DNA of 40,095 nucleotides from an uncultured Lachnospiraceae bacterium (GCA_945833775.1 CAMAGI010000008.1:1-40095); one strand, 5' to 3'. Shown: positions 16,752 through 24,958, numbered from the stretch's first letter. The notes: generated from the letters alone by a model not told the origin. Numbers and translations are program-made.

Positions 16752-17840
16752 TCACTCTTTCAGAATAAACTCCATATACACCGGCTCATGGTCGGCATAC
16801 CGATATCCCGTCTTCACATTCTCGTACCGAACACATTCCACATTATCGGAAACAATGAAGCCGTCCAGTGTCAATGTATACGTCACACCTTCAACGTAGG
16901 GTATATCCGCATTGCGGGAGCTGTTCCACAGCGCGTCCTTCTCCTCTTCGGGGAGGGTGTCCATGCAAAACCGAAAGGACTCACCCAGCCGCTGCCTCGG
17001 GAACGGATAGGCCCAGGACGCTACTTCCTCCGCGCTCTCTTCTGCCTTCAGGTCGTGGTTAAAATCTCCGCCGCAGATTACATAATTGCCCGCCGCGTAC
17101 TCCTTTTCCATATCCGCAAGCAATGTGGAGATCTGCCCCTCGCGGACCTCGTCACCGTTGCCGTAAGCGGACATGTGAATATTGATCAGCACCAACTCTT
17201 TTCCGTTTGACACCGGTATCCTCGAAATGCTATAGCAACGGTCTAAATCCAGAATCTTGCTGAGGGAATCCGACACAGGCAGACTGCGCCTGAGTGCCGT
17301 TGAAACGGGATATCGACTGTACATTGCCAGTCCGGACTTGTTTTTCCCGTGGGGTTGATGGAAGGGATAGAACAAAAAAGCAGAGTCATAATTCACTGCA
17401 AATACTGAGTAAAACCCCTCATATGACTGATTGATCAGCTCATATTGATCCACATGATAGCTGCGCGTGGCATCCAGATCCACTTCCTGAAAAAGCATCA
17501 GATCCGGATCGTATTGTTTGGTGAGCTGTGCCGCACCGGTTATGGTATTCTCAACACTTTCCCTGCTGAACGCCCAGGAGTACTTTCCGCCGTCCATGAA
17601 GAAACTGTACTCCGGAGTATACGCACCAAATCCTACATTATAAGTCATTGCGGAGCAGACCTCTCCCGCTGCTATCAAAGGGGCCGAAGCATCTTCCGGC
17701 GCACGGACGGTAAGCTCCTGCGCATCTGCTATTCTGTGGTACGAAAGAAACAGATAGAGCACATAGACCACCACTACCGCAAACACTGCCGATAATAAAC
17801 ACAAAAAAATTTTCCCGATTCGTTTTAATTTTTTCTTCAT
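16752..17840 (-). CDS. Membrane-anchored endonuclease/exonuclease/phosphatase-family protein
   Basis: 362 residues. A basic start (MKKKLKRIGKIF) leads into one hydrophobic helix at about 13-33, so the catalytic domain should lie outside the cytoplasm. EEP motifs follow in order: MTYNVGFGAY (Asn), LMLFQEVD (catalytic Glu), ICGGDFNHD (Asp/Asn) and YADHEPVYM (Asp-His). The family includes DNases, phosphodiesterases and lipid phosphatases; the extracytoplasmic position makes a nuclease or phospholipase-like role plausible, but the substrate is unknown. The ribosome site is weak (GGAATCGTT). The gene is divergent from malic enzyme with its own promoter. Confidence 0.88.
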   Translation of the reverse strand: MKKKLKRIGKIFLCLLSAVFAVVVVYVLYLFLSYHRIADAQELTVRAPEDASAPLIAAGEVCSAMTYNVGFGAYTPEYSFFMDGGKYSWAFSRESVENTITGAAQLTKQYDPDLMLFQEVDLDATRSYHVDQYELINQSYEGFYSVFAVNYDSAFLFYPFHQPHGKNKSGLAMYSRYPVSTALRRSLPVSDSLSKILDLDRCYSISRIPVSNGKELVLINIHMSAYGNGDEVREGQISTLLADMEKEYAAGNYVICGGDFNHDLKAEESAEEVASWAYPFPRQRLGESFRFCMDTLPEEEKDALWNSSRNADIPYVEGVTYTLTLDGFIVSDNVECVRYENVKTGYRYADHEPVYMEFILKE

Positions 17841-17904
17841 AACGATTCCATATATGACCAAACAAAGGGTTCCATACGGCGTCCAAAATACTCCGCGCCT
17901 TATC

Positions 17905-17933
17905 AGCATACTCCATAATCGAAACAGTTGCAA
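17905..17933 (-). promoter_or_regulatory. Promoter of the EEP-family gene
   Basis: Minus strand TTGCAA (17928-17933), 17-nt spacer, TATGCT (17905-17910). It is back to back with the malic enzyme promoter on the other strand, only about 25 nt away. Confidence 0.6.
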
Positions 17934-17957
17934 GCAAGAAAAGAAAGGAAAAAGGAC

Positions 17958-17986
17958 TTGCGAAGCTTTTCCAAGTAATATATTAT
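17958..17986 (+). promoter_or_regulatory. Promoter of the malic enzyme operon
   Basis: TTGCGA (17958-17963), 17-nt spacer, TATTAT (17981-17986), about 50 nt before the malic enzyme start. Confidence 0.7.
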
Positions 17987-18039
17987 GAAATCAAATTTGT
18001 TATTACATTACGTTGGAAAGATGGAAAAGAGGTATTGCT

Positions 18040-19194
18040 ATGACAACAAGTGAAAAAGCGCTCATGATGCACGAAAAATGGAACGGAAAACTGGAAACCG
18101 TCTCCAAGACCCCCGTAAAATCCCGCGAAGATCTGGCCATCGCTTACACTCCCGGCGTTGCAGAACCCTGCAAGGTGATTGCCGAGGATGCGGAGGCTGC
18201 CTACAAGTATACGATGAAGGCAAACACCGTTGCCGTTGTCTCCGACGGAAGCGCAGTTTTGGGTCTGGGCAATATCGGTCCCCACGCAGCCATGCCCGTC
18301 ATGGAAGGAAAAGCTGTTCTCTTCAAGGAATTCGGCGGAGTGAATGCCGTTCCGATCTGCCTGGACACCCAGGATACCGAAGAGATTATTAAGGCCGTCA
18401 CCTGGCTGGCTCCCGGTTTCGGCGGCATCAACCTGGAGGATATCAGTGCCCCCCGCTGTTTTGAAATCGAGGAACGCCTGAAAAAAATCCTGAACATTCC
18501 CGTATTCCACGATGACCAGCACGGCACTGCCATCGTTGTACTGGCAGGAATCATCAACGCTCTGAAGGTTGTGGGCAAGAAAAAGGAAAACTGCCGCGTT
18601 GTCGTAAACGGTGCGGGAAGCGCCGGTGTGGCAATCACCAGGCTTTTGCTCACCTATGGTTTCCCCAATATTATCCTGTGTGACAAGGTCGGAATCATCT
18701 CGAAAAACACAGAGGGGTTAAACTGGATGCAGCAGAAAATGGCGGAGGTGACCAACCTTTCCGGCGAGACCGGAACCCTCGCGGATGCCCTGAAGGGCGC
18801 CGATATTTTTGTCGGAGTATCCGCTCCCGGAATCGTATCCCCCGAGATGGTTGCTTCCATGAATCACGATGCAATTCTCTTTGCCATGGCAAACCCGGTG
18901 CCCGAGATTATGCCCGATGTCGCAAAGGCTGCGGGGGCACGTGTGGTCGGAACCGGACGCAGTGATTTTCCCAATCAGGTCAACAATGTAGTGGCTTTCC
19001 CCGGCATCTTCAAGGGCGCACTTGAGGGGCGTGCTACCCAGATTACCGAGGAGATGAAGCTGGCTGCCGCAAACGCCATCGCGAGTCTTGTGCCCGAAGA
19101 GGAATTGAATGAGGACAACATCATGCCCGAAGCCTTCAACCCCAAGGTTGCCGAGCTTGTCGCCGAGGCAGTCAAATCCCACATTGTCCGCTGA
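18040..19194 (+). CDS. Malic enzyme (malate dehydrogenase, oxaloacetate-decarboxylating)
   Basis: 384 residues, the short bacterial form without a phosphotransacetylase tail. It converts malate to pyruvate and CO2 with reduction of NAD(P). Visible motifs are YTPGVAEPCKVIAED with its catalytic Tyr, GNIGPHAAMPVMEGKAVLFK with the catalytic Lys, the metal site FHDDQHGTAIV, the Rossmann loop VVNGAGSAGVA, and ANPVPEIMPD. The start MTTSEKALMMHEKWNG has AGAGG upstream; the open frame extends 9 codons further but lacks a ribosome site there. NAD versus NADP preference cannot be decided. It heads a plus-strand operon with the radical SAM and DUF4364 genes. Confidence 0.96.
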   Translation: MTTSEKALMMHEKWNGKLETVSKTPVKSREDLAIAYTPGVAEPCKVIAEDAEAAYKYTMKANTVAVVSDGSAVLGLGNIGPHAAMPVMEGKAVLFKEFGGVNAVPICLDTQDTEEIIKAVTWLAPGFGGINLEDISAPRCFEIEERLKKILNIPVFHDDQHGTAIVVLAGIINALKVVGKKKENCRVVVNGAGSAGVAITRLLLTYGFPNIILCDKVGIISKNTEGLNWMQQKMAEVTNLSGETGTLADALKGADIFVGVSAPGIVSPEMVASMNHDAILFAMANPVPEIMPDVAKAAGARVVGTGRSDFPNQVNNVVAFPGIFKGALEGRATQITEEMKLAAANAIASLVPEEELNEDNIMPEAFNPKVAELVAEAVKSHIVR

Positions 19195-19195
19195 T

Positions 19196-20215
19196 ATGAC
19201 ACCTTTTGATTGTATGCCAAATACGCCTGCTTCCGAAGAAACCGACCGCCCCGGGGCGATTCCTCTGCACGGAAAACCTTACTATTCTCTGGATGCATGG
19301 TGTAAGAACACCTATGGTTATAAATGTTATAAAATAGCCCTGAATGCCCACATGACCTGTCCCAACCGGGACGGGACCTGCGGCACTCGGGGCTGTATCT
19401 TCTGTAGCGCGGGCGGAAGCGGCGATTTTGCGGTGGACACGGCGGACAAGTCCGTCGACGAACAGCTCTGCGAGGGAGTCCGGGCACTCCACGGCAAATT
19501 GGGAGATGCGTCTGACCCGACAAGGCCAAATCTGATCGCCTATTTTCAGGCGTACACCAATACCTATGCTCCCACGGGCTATCTGGAAAAGGTGTACTCC
19601 GAAGCCCTCTCTCATCCGCGCGTGCTGGGCATTTCCATTGCCACCCGGCCGGATTGCCTTCCGGTCGAGGTCCTGGATTTAATCGACGCCCTAAAGCTGC
19701 GCTATCCCGGGAAATTTATCTGGGTGGAATTGGGGCTTCAGACCATTCATGAAAAATCTGCCGAATACATTCGGAGAGGCTATGCTCTCCCCGTCTTTGA
19801 AGACGCATATTTCCGGTTGAAAGCCCGCGACATTCCCGTGATTGTTCATCTCATTCTCGGACTTCCCGGTGAAACCGCCGAACAGATCTACGAAAGCGTC
19901 CGCTATGTCGATGCCCGAAAGCCCTTCGGTGTAAAGCTTCAGCTTTTGCATGTTCTGCGGGGAACGGACCTGGCGGATCATTACCTGGCCGGAGAATTCA
20001 AGACCCTGACCAGGGAAGCCTACCTAACGCTTCTGGCCGACTGTCTGGAACTCCTCTCCCCCGACATCGTCGTTCATCGTGTCACCGGGGACGGTTCCAA
20101 AAAGGATTTAATCGCTCCGACCTGGAGCAGTCACAAAAAAGATGTGCTAAACGCTCTGCATCGATTGATGCGGGAAAGGAAAAGTCATGCTGCAGGACCC
20201 CATAACGCTCTATAA
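19196..20215 (+). CDS. YhcC/TIGR01212-type radical SAM protein
   Basis: 339 residues. The iron-sulfur cluster region is AHMTCPNRDGTCGTRGCIFC, characteristic of the YhcC family, whose three cluster Cys are spread wider than the usual CxxxCxxC. Also visible are FQAYTNTYAPTGYLEKVY, ATRPDCLPVEVLDLI, VELGLQTIHEKSAEYIRRGY and HLILGLPGET, the conserved strands of the radical SAM barrel. The biochemical reaction of the family is unsettled. The ATG at 19196 lies 1 nt after the malic enzyme stop without a good ribosome site, suggesting reinitiation. The 3' end overlaps the DUF4364 gene by 29 nt. Confidence 0.92.
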   Translation: MTPFDCMPNTPASEETDRPGAIPLHGKPYYSLDAWCKNTYGYKCYKIALNAHMTCPNRDGTCGTRGCIFCSAGGSGDFAVDTADKSVDEQLCEGVRALHGKLGDASDPTRPNLIAYFQAYTNTYAPTGYLEKVYSEALSHPRVLGISIATRPDCLPVEVLDLIDALKLRYPGKFIWVELGLQTIHEKSAEYIRRGYALPVFEDAYFRLKARDIPVIVHLILGLPGETAEQIYESVRYVDARKPFGVKLQLLHVLRGTDLADHYLAGEFKTLTREAYLTLLADCLELLSPDIVVHRVTGDGSKKDLIAPTWSSHKKDVLNALHRLMRERKSHAAGPHNAL

Positions 20216-20702
20216 ATTAATTATTCTGTATATGCTGGACAGAGTCAGCTTCCCGTTGACCACCGCCCAGATCAGTGATTTCATCCTGGAGAAGGAATAC
20301 ACCAACTTTCTGACGCTCCAGCAGGCGATCAGTGAACTTACGGAAGCCGGAATGATCTCCACCCAATCCGTGCGCAACCGTACCCATCTATCCATCACCA
20401 ACGAGGGGCGCGAAACACTGGCTTTCTTTGAAAACCGCATCAGCGATGCCATCAAGAGTGATATCAAGACCTACTTTGCCGAAAATGAATTCGATCTTCG
20501 CAACGAGGTATCCATTCTTGGTGACTATTACAAGTCCACATCCGGCGAATACGAAGCCCGTCTGATCGCCAAGGACCGGAATGTGCGTCTTGTGGAGATC
20601 ACCCTCTCCGTTCCCACAGAAGAAATGGCTGCCGGTCTGTGCGACAACTGGCAGCGCAAAAATCAGGAGATTTATCAGTACTTAGTGCAGGAATTATTCT
20701 AG
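20187..20702 (+). CDS. DUF4364 family protein, winged-helix-like
   Basis: 171 residues. The N-terminal half (LYKLIILYMLDRVSFPLTTA ... TLQQAISELTEAGMI ... THLSITNEGRETLAFFENRI) reads like a PadR/MarR-type winged helix. The C-terminal part carries KSTSGEYEARLIAKDRNVRL. DUF4364 is common and nearly restricted to Clostridia; its role is unknown, though the fold suggests DNA binding. It starts inside the end of the radical SAM gene, where GGAAAGG serves as ribosome site, and its stop lies 4 nt from that of rarA on the opposite strand. Confidence 0.9.
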   Translation: MLQDPITLYKLIILYMLDRVSFPLTTAQISDFILEKEYTNFLTLQQAISELTEAGMISTQSVRNRTHLSITNEGRETLAFFENRISDAIKSDIKTYFAENEFDLRNEVSILGDYYKSTSGEYEARLIAKDRNVRLVEITLSVPTEEMAAGLCDNWQRKNQEIYQYLVQELF

Positions 20703-20706
20703 TTTT

Positions 20707-22071
20707 CTATTCTTCGGAATACCTTTTTTCCTCTGCCTTGCCGGTCTTACCGGCGGCTTCCCGGATTTTTCTCATATGATCCCGGATCTTCACTTCGTAC
20801 CCGTTTCCGCTGGGGCTGTAGAATTCCCTGCCACTTAATTCATACGGCAGATACTGCTGCTCCACATAATGATTCGGGTAGTCATGTGCATATTTATAAC
20901 CTGTCCCGTGTCCCAATTTCGCCGCTCCTTTATAATGTGCGTCCTGCAGATGCGGGGGAATCGGCAGATTGCCCGATTGCTCCACTTCATGAAGTGCGCC
21001 AAATATTGCTTCACATGCCGCATTGCTCTTCGGGGCACAGGCCACATAGGTTGCCGCGTGTGCCAGGATGATCTGAGCCTCCGGCATGCCGATTCTCTCC
21101 ACTGCCAGGGAAGCGTTGACCGCGACCACCAGCGCGTTGGGATCCGCATTCCCCACATCCTCTGAGGCACATATCATAATTCTTCTCGCAATAAATGTCA
21201 CATCTTCTCCCGCATACAGCATCCTTGCAAGATAATAAACTGCCGCATCCGGGTCGGATCCCCGCATACTCTTAATAAAAGCTGAGATGGTATCGTAGTG
21301 ATTGTCCCCGCCCTTGTCATAGCGCACGGCGCGCTTTTGAATGCATTCCTGGGCAACCTCAAGGGTCACATGGATCTTGCCGTCCTCGCTGCGGTTGGTC
21401 GTCATAATCCCCAGCTCGATGGCATTCAGCGCATGTCGCGCATCCCCGCCGGAAATGTCCGCCAGAAAGTCCAGCGCATCGTCGTCGATCACCGCCTGAT
21501 AGGCTCCCATACCGCGCTCCGTATCGTAGACAGCTTTTACCAGAAGCTCACGGATAGCCGCCTGCGGAATCGGCTTCAGCTCGAAAATTATGGAACGGGA
21601 AATGAGAGCCCCGTTTACCTCAAAGTAAGGGTTTTCCGTAGTCGCACCGATCAGGATGACCGTTCCGTCCTCCACAAATGGGAGCAGATAATCCTGCTGG
21701 CTCTTGTTAAAGCGGTGAATCTCGTCGATAAACAGGATCGTCCGCTTTCCGTACATGCCTTGAAGCTCCTTCGCCTGCGCCACGACCTCTTCCATATCCT
21801 TCTTGCCCGCAACCGTTGCATTGATCTGCTTGAACTCTGCACTGGTGGTATTGGCGATGACCTTCGCCAACGTCGTCTTGCCGGTTCCGGGCGGCCCGTA
21901 GAAGATCACGGAGCTGATCTTATCCGCCGAAATTGCCCGGTACAACAGCTTGTCCTTGCCCAGGATATGCTCCTGTCCCACAACCTCATCCAGGGTTCGG
22001 GGCCGCATGCGTGCGGCGAGGGGGGATTCCTTTTCCATATTACTGTTTCTCATATATTCAAACAAGTCCAT
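20707..22071 (-). CDS. rarA: Replication-associated recombination protein A (RarA/MgsA AAA+ ATPase)
   Basis: 454 residues. Key parts are ARMRPRTLDEVVGQEHILG, Walker A FYGPPGTGKTTLAKVIA, Walker B LFIDEIHRFNKSQQD, sensor 1 GATTENPYFEVN, and the C-terminal tetramerisation region with ARMLYAGEDVTFIARR and YPNHYVEQQYLP. RarA acts at stalled forks with SSB and recombination proteins. GGAG lies 8 nt before the ATG at 22069-22071. It overlaps the ROK kinase gene upstream by 14 nt, so truA-ROK-rarA are probably one transcript. Confidence 0.96.
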   Translation of the reverse strand: MDLFEYMRNSNMEKESPLAARMRPRTLDEVVGQEHILGKDKLLYRAISADKISSVIFYGPPGTGKTTLAKVIANTTSAEFKQINATVAGKKDMEEVVAQAKELQGMYGKRTILFIDEIHRFNKSQQDYLLPFVEDGTVILIGATTENPYFEVNGALISRSIIFELKPIPQAAIRELLVKAVYDTERGMGAYQAVIDDDALDFLADISGGDARHALNAIELGIMTTNRSEDGKIHVTLEVAQECIQKRAVRYDKGGDNHYDTISAFIKSMRGSDPDAAVYYLARMLYAGEDVTFIARRIMICASEDVGNADPNALVVAVNASLAVERIGMPEAQIILAHAATYVACAPKSNAACEAIFGALHEVEQSGNLPIPPHLQDAHYKGAAKLGHGTGYKYAHDYPNHYVEQQYLPYELSGREFYSPSGNGYEVKIRDHMRKIREAAGKTGKAEEKRYSEE

Positions 22072-22936
22072 GTATCGCTCTCCGTCCCAACTCCAGACAT
22101 CCCATGATGCCCTGATTATCCTGTAAACTTGCCGGCACAATGTAATGCTCAAGGTCCCGCATCTGCGCAGTATCCAGATACCCCGCCATCCGTTCAAAAA
22201 CCTGCTTTCGAATCCGGTCAAACAGCTGCGTCTGATGCATCACACCACCTCCGAGGATGATCTTCTGAGGTGCCAGAATCAGGATATAATTACACAGTGC
22301 CTGTGCGATATAGTAAGCCTCCAGATCCCACACTTCCTCCCGGTCTGCCAGTTCGTACGCCTTCGCGCCATACCGTTTTTCGATGGCCGGTCCCGCAGCA
22401 AGACCTTCAAAACAGTCTCCATGATAAGGGCAGTTCCCGGCGTAGTTATCCGCACTGTGTCTTTGCAGGAAAATGTGACCCGCTTCCGGGTGAAGATTGC
22501 CGTGCAGCAGTTTTCCCTGGGACCAGATTCCGGCTCCGATCCCCGTGCCGACTGTCAGATACAGCACATTGTCAAGCCCCCTTGCGCAGCCAAAGGTCAC
22601 CTCGCCCAGAACGGAACCGTTCACATCCGTATCAAAACCTACCGGACATCCCAACGCCTCCTCAAATGCACCGACGATATTGTAATTCCGCCAGGCCTTT
22701 TTGGGTGTCGAGGTGATATAGCCGTACATTTCAGCTTCTTTGTCCGGACAGATCGGCCCGAAACATCCGATTCCCAGGGCTTCGATTTCTCTCTGCCGAA
22801 AGTAATCGATCAACTGCGGCATCGTGCTTTCGGGGGTCTGTGTGGGTATGGACACCTGCTCCGAAATTTTGCCCTTCTCATCTCCGATGGCGCATACCAT
22901 CTTGGTACCGCCCGCTTCCAGCGCTCCGATTCTCAT
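22058..22936 (-). CDS. ROK-family sugar kinase, fructokinase-like
   Basis: 292 residues. The ATP-binding start is GALEAGGTKMVCAIGDEKGK, the ROK signature region is around LYLTVGTGIGAGIWSQGKLL, and the zinc motif is HPEAGHIF followed by CPYHGDCFEGLAAGPA. This opening and the zinc spacing resemble the Bacillus GmuE/YdhR group of fructokinases, which phosphorylate fructose or mannose. Glucose specificity is less likely but not excluded. It lies 27 nt after truA and overlaps rarA, with no sugar operon nearby. Confidence 0.92.
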   Translation of the reverse strand: MRIGALEAGGTKMVCAIGDEKGKISEQVSIPTQTPESTMPQLIDYFRQREIEALGIGCFGPICPDKEAEMYGYITSTPKKAWRNYNIVGAFEEALGCPVGFDTDVNGSVLGEVTFGCARGLDNVLYLTVGTGIGAGIWSQGKLLHGNLHPEAGHIFLQRHSADNYAGNCPYHGDCFEGLAAGPAIEKRYGAKAYELADREEVWDLEAYYIAQALCNYILILAPQKIILGGGVMHQTQLFDRIRKQVFERMAGYLDTAQMRDLEHYIVPASLQDNQGIMGCLELGRRAIHGLV

Positions 22937-22963
22937 ACGATTGGCAACTCCCTCTCTTTTCGT

Positions 22964-23704
22964 CTAATAATCGACTTCCATCAGGCACAACCCTTTTGCC
23001 GGCGCGGTTGCCCCCGCAAGTTTGCGGTCCTTCGCCTCCAAGAGCTCCACCATACTCTCCGGAGTCCGCTTGCCGAAGCCCACCTCCAGAAGGGTTCCCG
23101 TGAGAATCCGCACCATATACTGCAAAAACCCGGTGCCGTGATACGTCAAAGTCAGATAGCCGTCCCGCTGCACAATCTCAATCTTGTCCACAATGCGCAC
23201 TGTGGATTTCTTCATCCGCGCATTGCCGCAGAAGCTGGCAAAATCATGGCTGCCACACAGATATCCGGCGGCCTTGCGCATCGCTTCCACATCCGGCATG
23301 GCCTCCAGTACATGAACGTACTTGCGGTCGAAAACCGGCTTGTCCTTTCCCGCGTAGCAGGTGTAACGGTAGGTCTTGCCCTTGGCTTTGTAGCGACTGT
23401 GGAATCCGTCCGCCGCAATCCTGACCTCCGCTACGCAGATGTCATCCGGCAGATAACGGTTCATATAGTCTTTGATCTCCTCCGGGGAAAGGCTCGTGTC
23501 AAACTTCGCATTGGCAACCATGCCTCTGGCATGCACACCCGCATCCGTCCTTCCGGCTCCCAGCACCTCCACCGGTGCATCCACCATCAGCGAGAGCACC
23601 GATTCCAGCTTCCCCTGAATGGTCATTTCCGTGTTGGGCTGGTGCTCCCAGCCGTAATACCGGGTTCCGTCATATACGATCCTGAACTTATAATTCACGC
23701 TCAT
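22964..23704 (-). CDS. truA: tRNA pseudouridine synthase A
   Basis: 246 residues. TruA makes pseudouridine at positions 38-40 of the tRNA anticodon arm. The catalytic Asp is in LGAGRTDAGVHARGMVA, and YDGTRYYGWEHQ and HDFASFC are also conserved. AAGGAG before ATG 23702-23704 fixes the start; the frame continues upstream without a ribosome site. First gene of the probable truA-ROK-rarA transcript. Confidence 0.97.
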   Translation of the reverse strand: MSVNYKFRIVYDGTRYYGWEHQPNTEMTIQGKLESVLSLMVDAPVEVLGAGRTDAGVHARGMVANAKFDTSLSPEEIKDYMNRYLPDDICVAEVRIAADGFHSRYKAKGKTYRYTCYAGKDKPVFDRKYVHVLEAMPDVEAMRKAAGYLCGSHDFASFCGNARMKKSTVRIVDKIEIVQRDGYLTLTYHGTGFLQYMVRILTGTLLEVGFGKRTPESMVELLEAKDRKLAGATAPAKGLCLMEVDY

Positions 23705-23853
23705 GGGCGCTCCTTTCCGCGTGTCTTTCCCACCTTTCGAACCACCGCCACATTCTCTGATGACACCATTTGCATGGCGGAAGCTTCCGACTATTTTATT
23801 ATATATTACCCACACGATAATGCAAGTTCTTCGTCGAACAAATCAGGCTCCTA

Positions 23854-23881
23854 TTGACCTTTTCCCATTTCCTGCTATACT
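23854..23881 (+). promoter_or_regulatory. Promoter upstream of the degraded HigB/HigA-like pair
   Basis: TTGACC (23854-23859), 16-nt spacer, TATACT (23876-23881) on the plus strand, about 30 nt before the first recognisable toxin codons. The 245 nt between truA and this pair contain no other gene I can support. Confidence 0.6.
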
Positions 23882-23911
23882 AAATCTACAATTATCATTT
23901 CTCTTATTCAC

Positions 23912-24033
23912 AAAAAGCACGTCCGTGACTTTCATGAATTACATTTTCCAAAAAAACTCAGAAGGCACCACTACGTGAAATTGAGAAAGCAAAATCTGAG
24001 CGTGACGACTATTTATTCCGAAAGGAGAGTTGA
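23912..24033 (+). pseudogene. Remnant of a RelE/HigB-like (Gp49-type) toxin
   Basis: In the frame ending at TGA 24031-24033 the last 27 codons read KKTQKAPLREIEKAKSERDD and on to YLFRKES. This is the typical C-terminus of phage-derived Gp49/HigB-like toxins (KKTQKTPxxEIExAxxxxxDY). Upstream, a different frame reads KKHVRDFHELHF, which resembles the mid-protein segment KHLxDGxxELRF of the same family. The frame changes at a run of seven A (23950-23956), and the strands normally between these segments are absent. No full-length start remains. The gene therefore appears to have lost its N-terminus and an internal block. Confidence 0.7.
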
Positions 24034-24038
24034 CGTTT

Positions 24039-24255
24039 ATGAAAAACTGGACTGACTACAAAGAACATGTAAAAGGTATTGATCCGGATAGTGGCAGAGA
24101 TATTACCGATATGGAAGAGCAGGCAAATATTATTAGCACAGTTATTAAGCAGCGTAAAGAACTTGGCAATGGAATCCTTCCAAACCACCCCAAATCTGGC
24201 GACGCTTTTAAAAATATTGCGACCGTTAGGATTGAAGCTGCGGATCTCTAAGTAA
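24039..24255 (+). pseudogene. Broken XRE/HigA-like antitoxin with deleted helix-turn-helix
   Basis: From ATG 24039 (AAAGGAG upstream) the frame reads MKNWTDYKEHVKGIDPDSGR through ISTVIKQRKELG, the N-terminus usual for XRE-type antitoxins. The expected helix-turn-helix core (about 20 residues) is then missing. The C-terminal part continues in the +1 frame from 24169: MESFQTTPNLATLLKILRPL, then GLKLRISK and a stop at 24253-24255. The zero frame ends at 24251 as a 70-residue hybrid. The deletion removes the DNA-recognition helices and shifts the frame. It lies 5 nt after the toxin stop, the normal layout of such pairs. Confidence 0.8.
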
Positions 24256-24264
24256 CACAATAGA

Positions 24265-24318
24265 AAGAAGTCAAGATGAAACCACACCATTTCAGCACAC
24301 CTTGACCTTCTTATTATT
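24265..24318. terminator. Bidirectional hairpin between two convergent toxin-antitoxin remnants
   Basis: AAGAAGTCAAG (24265-24275) pairs with CTTGACCTTCTT (24301-24312) with one bulged C, and an inner TGAAA/TTTCA stem extends it. T-rich sequence follows on both strands. The remaining bases to 24418 hold no gene I can support. Confidence 0.55.
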
Positions 24319-24418
24319 TCTGCTATTAATAATTTTAACTTCCGCACATTCTTAGGCAGAAAATAAATCGTACTATCGCTCCAAATCCTTATCCTGCACT
24401 TCTTCCTGCTCTGCCACA

Positions 24419-24550
24419 CTATAAAGTGCGATCGTTTTCTGGCAAAACTCCAACAATATGGAAATATTCTCCAAAGCGTTTTACCGTATTTTCAATATCT
24501 CTACAATAGCTTTCTATATGACGCACAATATCAATGTTTTTTGCCCTCAT
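24419..24550 (-). pseudogene. Truncated HEPN-domain (HepT-like) toxin, 43 aa
   Basis: The frame opens MRAKNIDIVRHIESYCRDIE and continues NTVKRFGEYFHIVGVLPE before a stop at 24419-24421. The first 30 residues match the N-terminal helix of HepT/DUF86 proteins. Complete HepT proteins have about 110-140 residues, and the catalytic R-x4-6-H motif lies in the missing part, so this product cannot be an active RNase. Its ATG overlaps the last 20 nt of the nucleotidyltransferase gene, exactly as in intact MNT-HEPN pairs. Too short for most gene finders. Confidence 0.75.
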
Positions 24551-24863
24551 AAATCAGCCTTTCATCCTCCGCTATATTCTTCCGAAACTCCTCTGTTCTC
24601 TCACGATTTGCCTTATGGTTCAACCCTTCTGTTGTGACCAAATCAACCGACTTACTCAACGCATTTGTCAGTTCATCATACAACCTTCCTAAGCCAAACA
24701 TTCCTCGAATCTTTCCACCTTCTATTCGCAAATCAATATCACTGTCTTCAGACGCTTCCCCTCTGGCATAGGAACCAAACAGCCATACACGTTCTACACC
24801 AAAAGCCTCCACAATAGGAGCAATAATAGCACTAATCTCATTTACTGCGTATATTTTGCTCAT
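24531..24863 (-). CDS. MNT-type nucleotidyltransferase antitoxin (MntA-like)
   Basis: 110 residues. The nucleotidyltransferase signature is VWLFGSYARGEASEDSDIDL, with GS and the D-x-D metal ligands present, and a third Asp is likely in SVDLVTTEG. MntA proteins neutralise their HEPN partner by adding AMP to a Tyr next to its catalytic site. GGAGGG and a good promoter precede the ATG, so it could still be expressed, but its HEPN partner downstream is truncated. It may be an orphan antitoxin, or may act against HEPN toxins elsewhere in the genome. Confidence 0.9.
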   Translation of the reverse strand: MSKIYAVNEISAIIAPIVEAFGVERVWLFGSYARGEASEDSDIDLRIEGGKIRGMFGLGRLYDELTNALSKSVDLVTTEGLNHKANRERTEEFRKNIAEDERLIYEGKKH

Positions 24864-24895
24864 TCGATCCCTCCTTCCATTGGTTTTCTACTCAA

Positions 24896-24924
24896 ATTAT
24901 ATCCAATTTTTGTATCAAATTCAA
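24896..24924 (-). promoter_or_regulatory. Promoter of the MNT/HEPN remnant
   Basis: Minus strand TTGAAT (24919-24924), 17-nt spacer, consensus TATAAT (24896-24901). Confidence 0.75.
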
Positions 24925-24958
24925 TATGGTTTCTGGTCTGAGCTTTACCGGAAAAATT

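Noticed and set aside
19109..19195. Radical SAM start 29 codons inside malic enzyme
   Set aside because: The extra residues are an out-of-frame reading of the malic enzyme end and do not match the family's N-terminus.
24009..24419. 136-codon minus-strand frame across the HigB/HigA remnant
   Set aside because: It is antisense to both toxin-antitoxin fragments and has no ribosome site or domain; it also has a composition typical of antisense A+T-rich DNA.
24335..24470. Second minus-strand frame under the HEPN remnant reading LLEFCQKTIALYSVAEQEEV
   Set aside because: It looks protein-like but has no start or ribosome site and matches no family I know; it may be the end of a lost neighbouring gene, which cannot be decided here.
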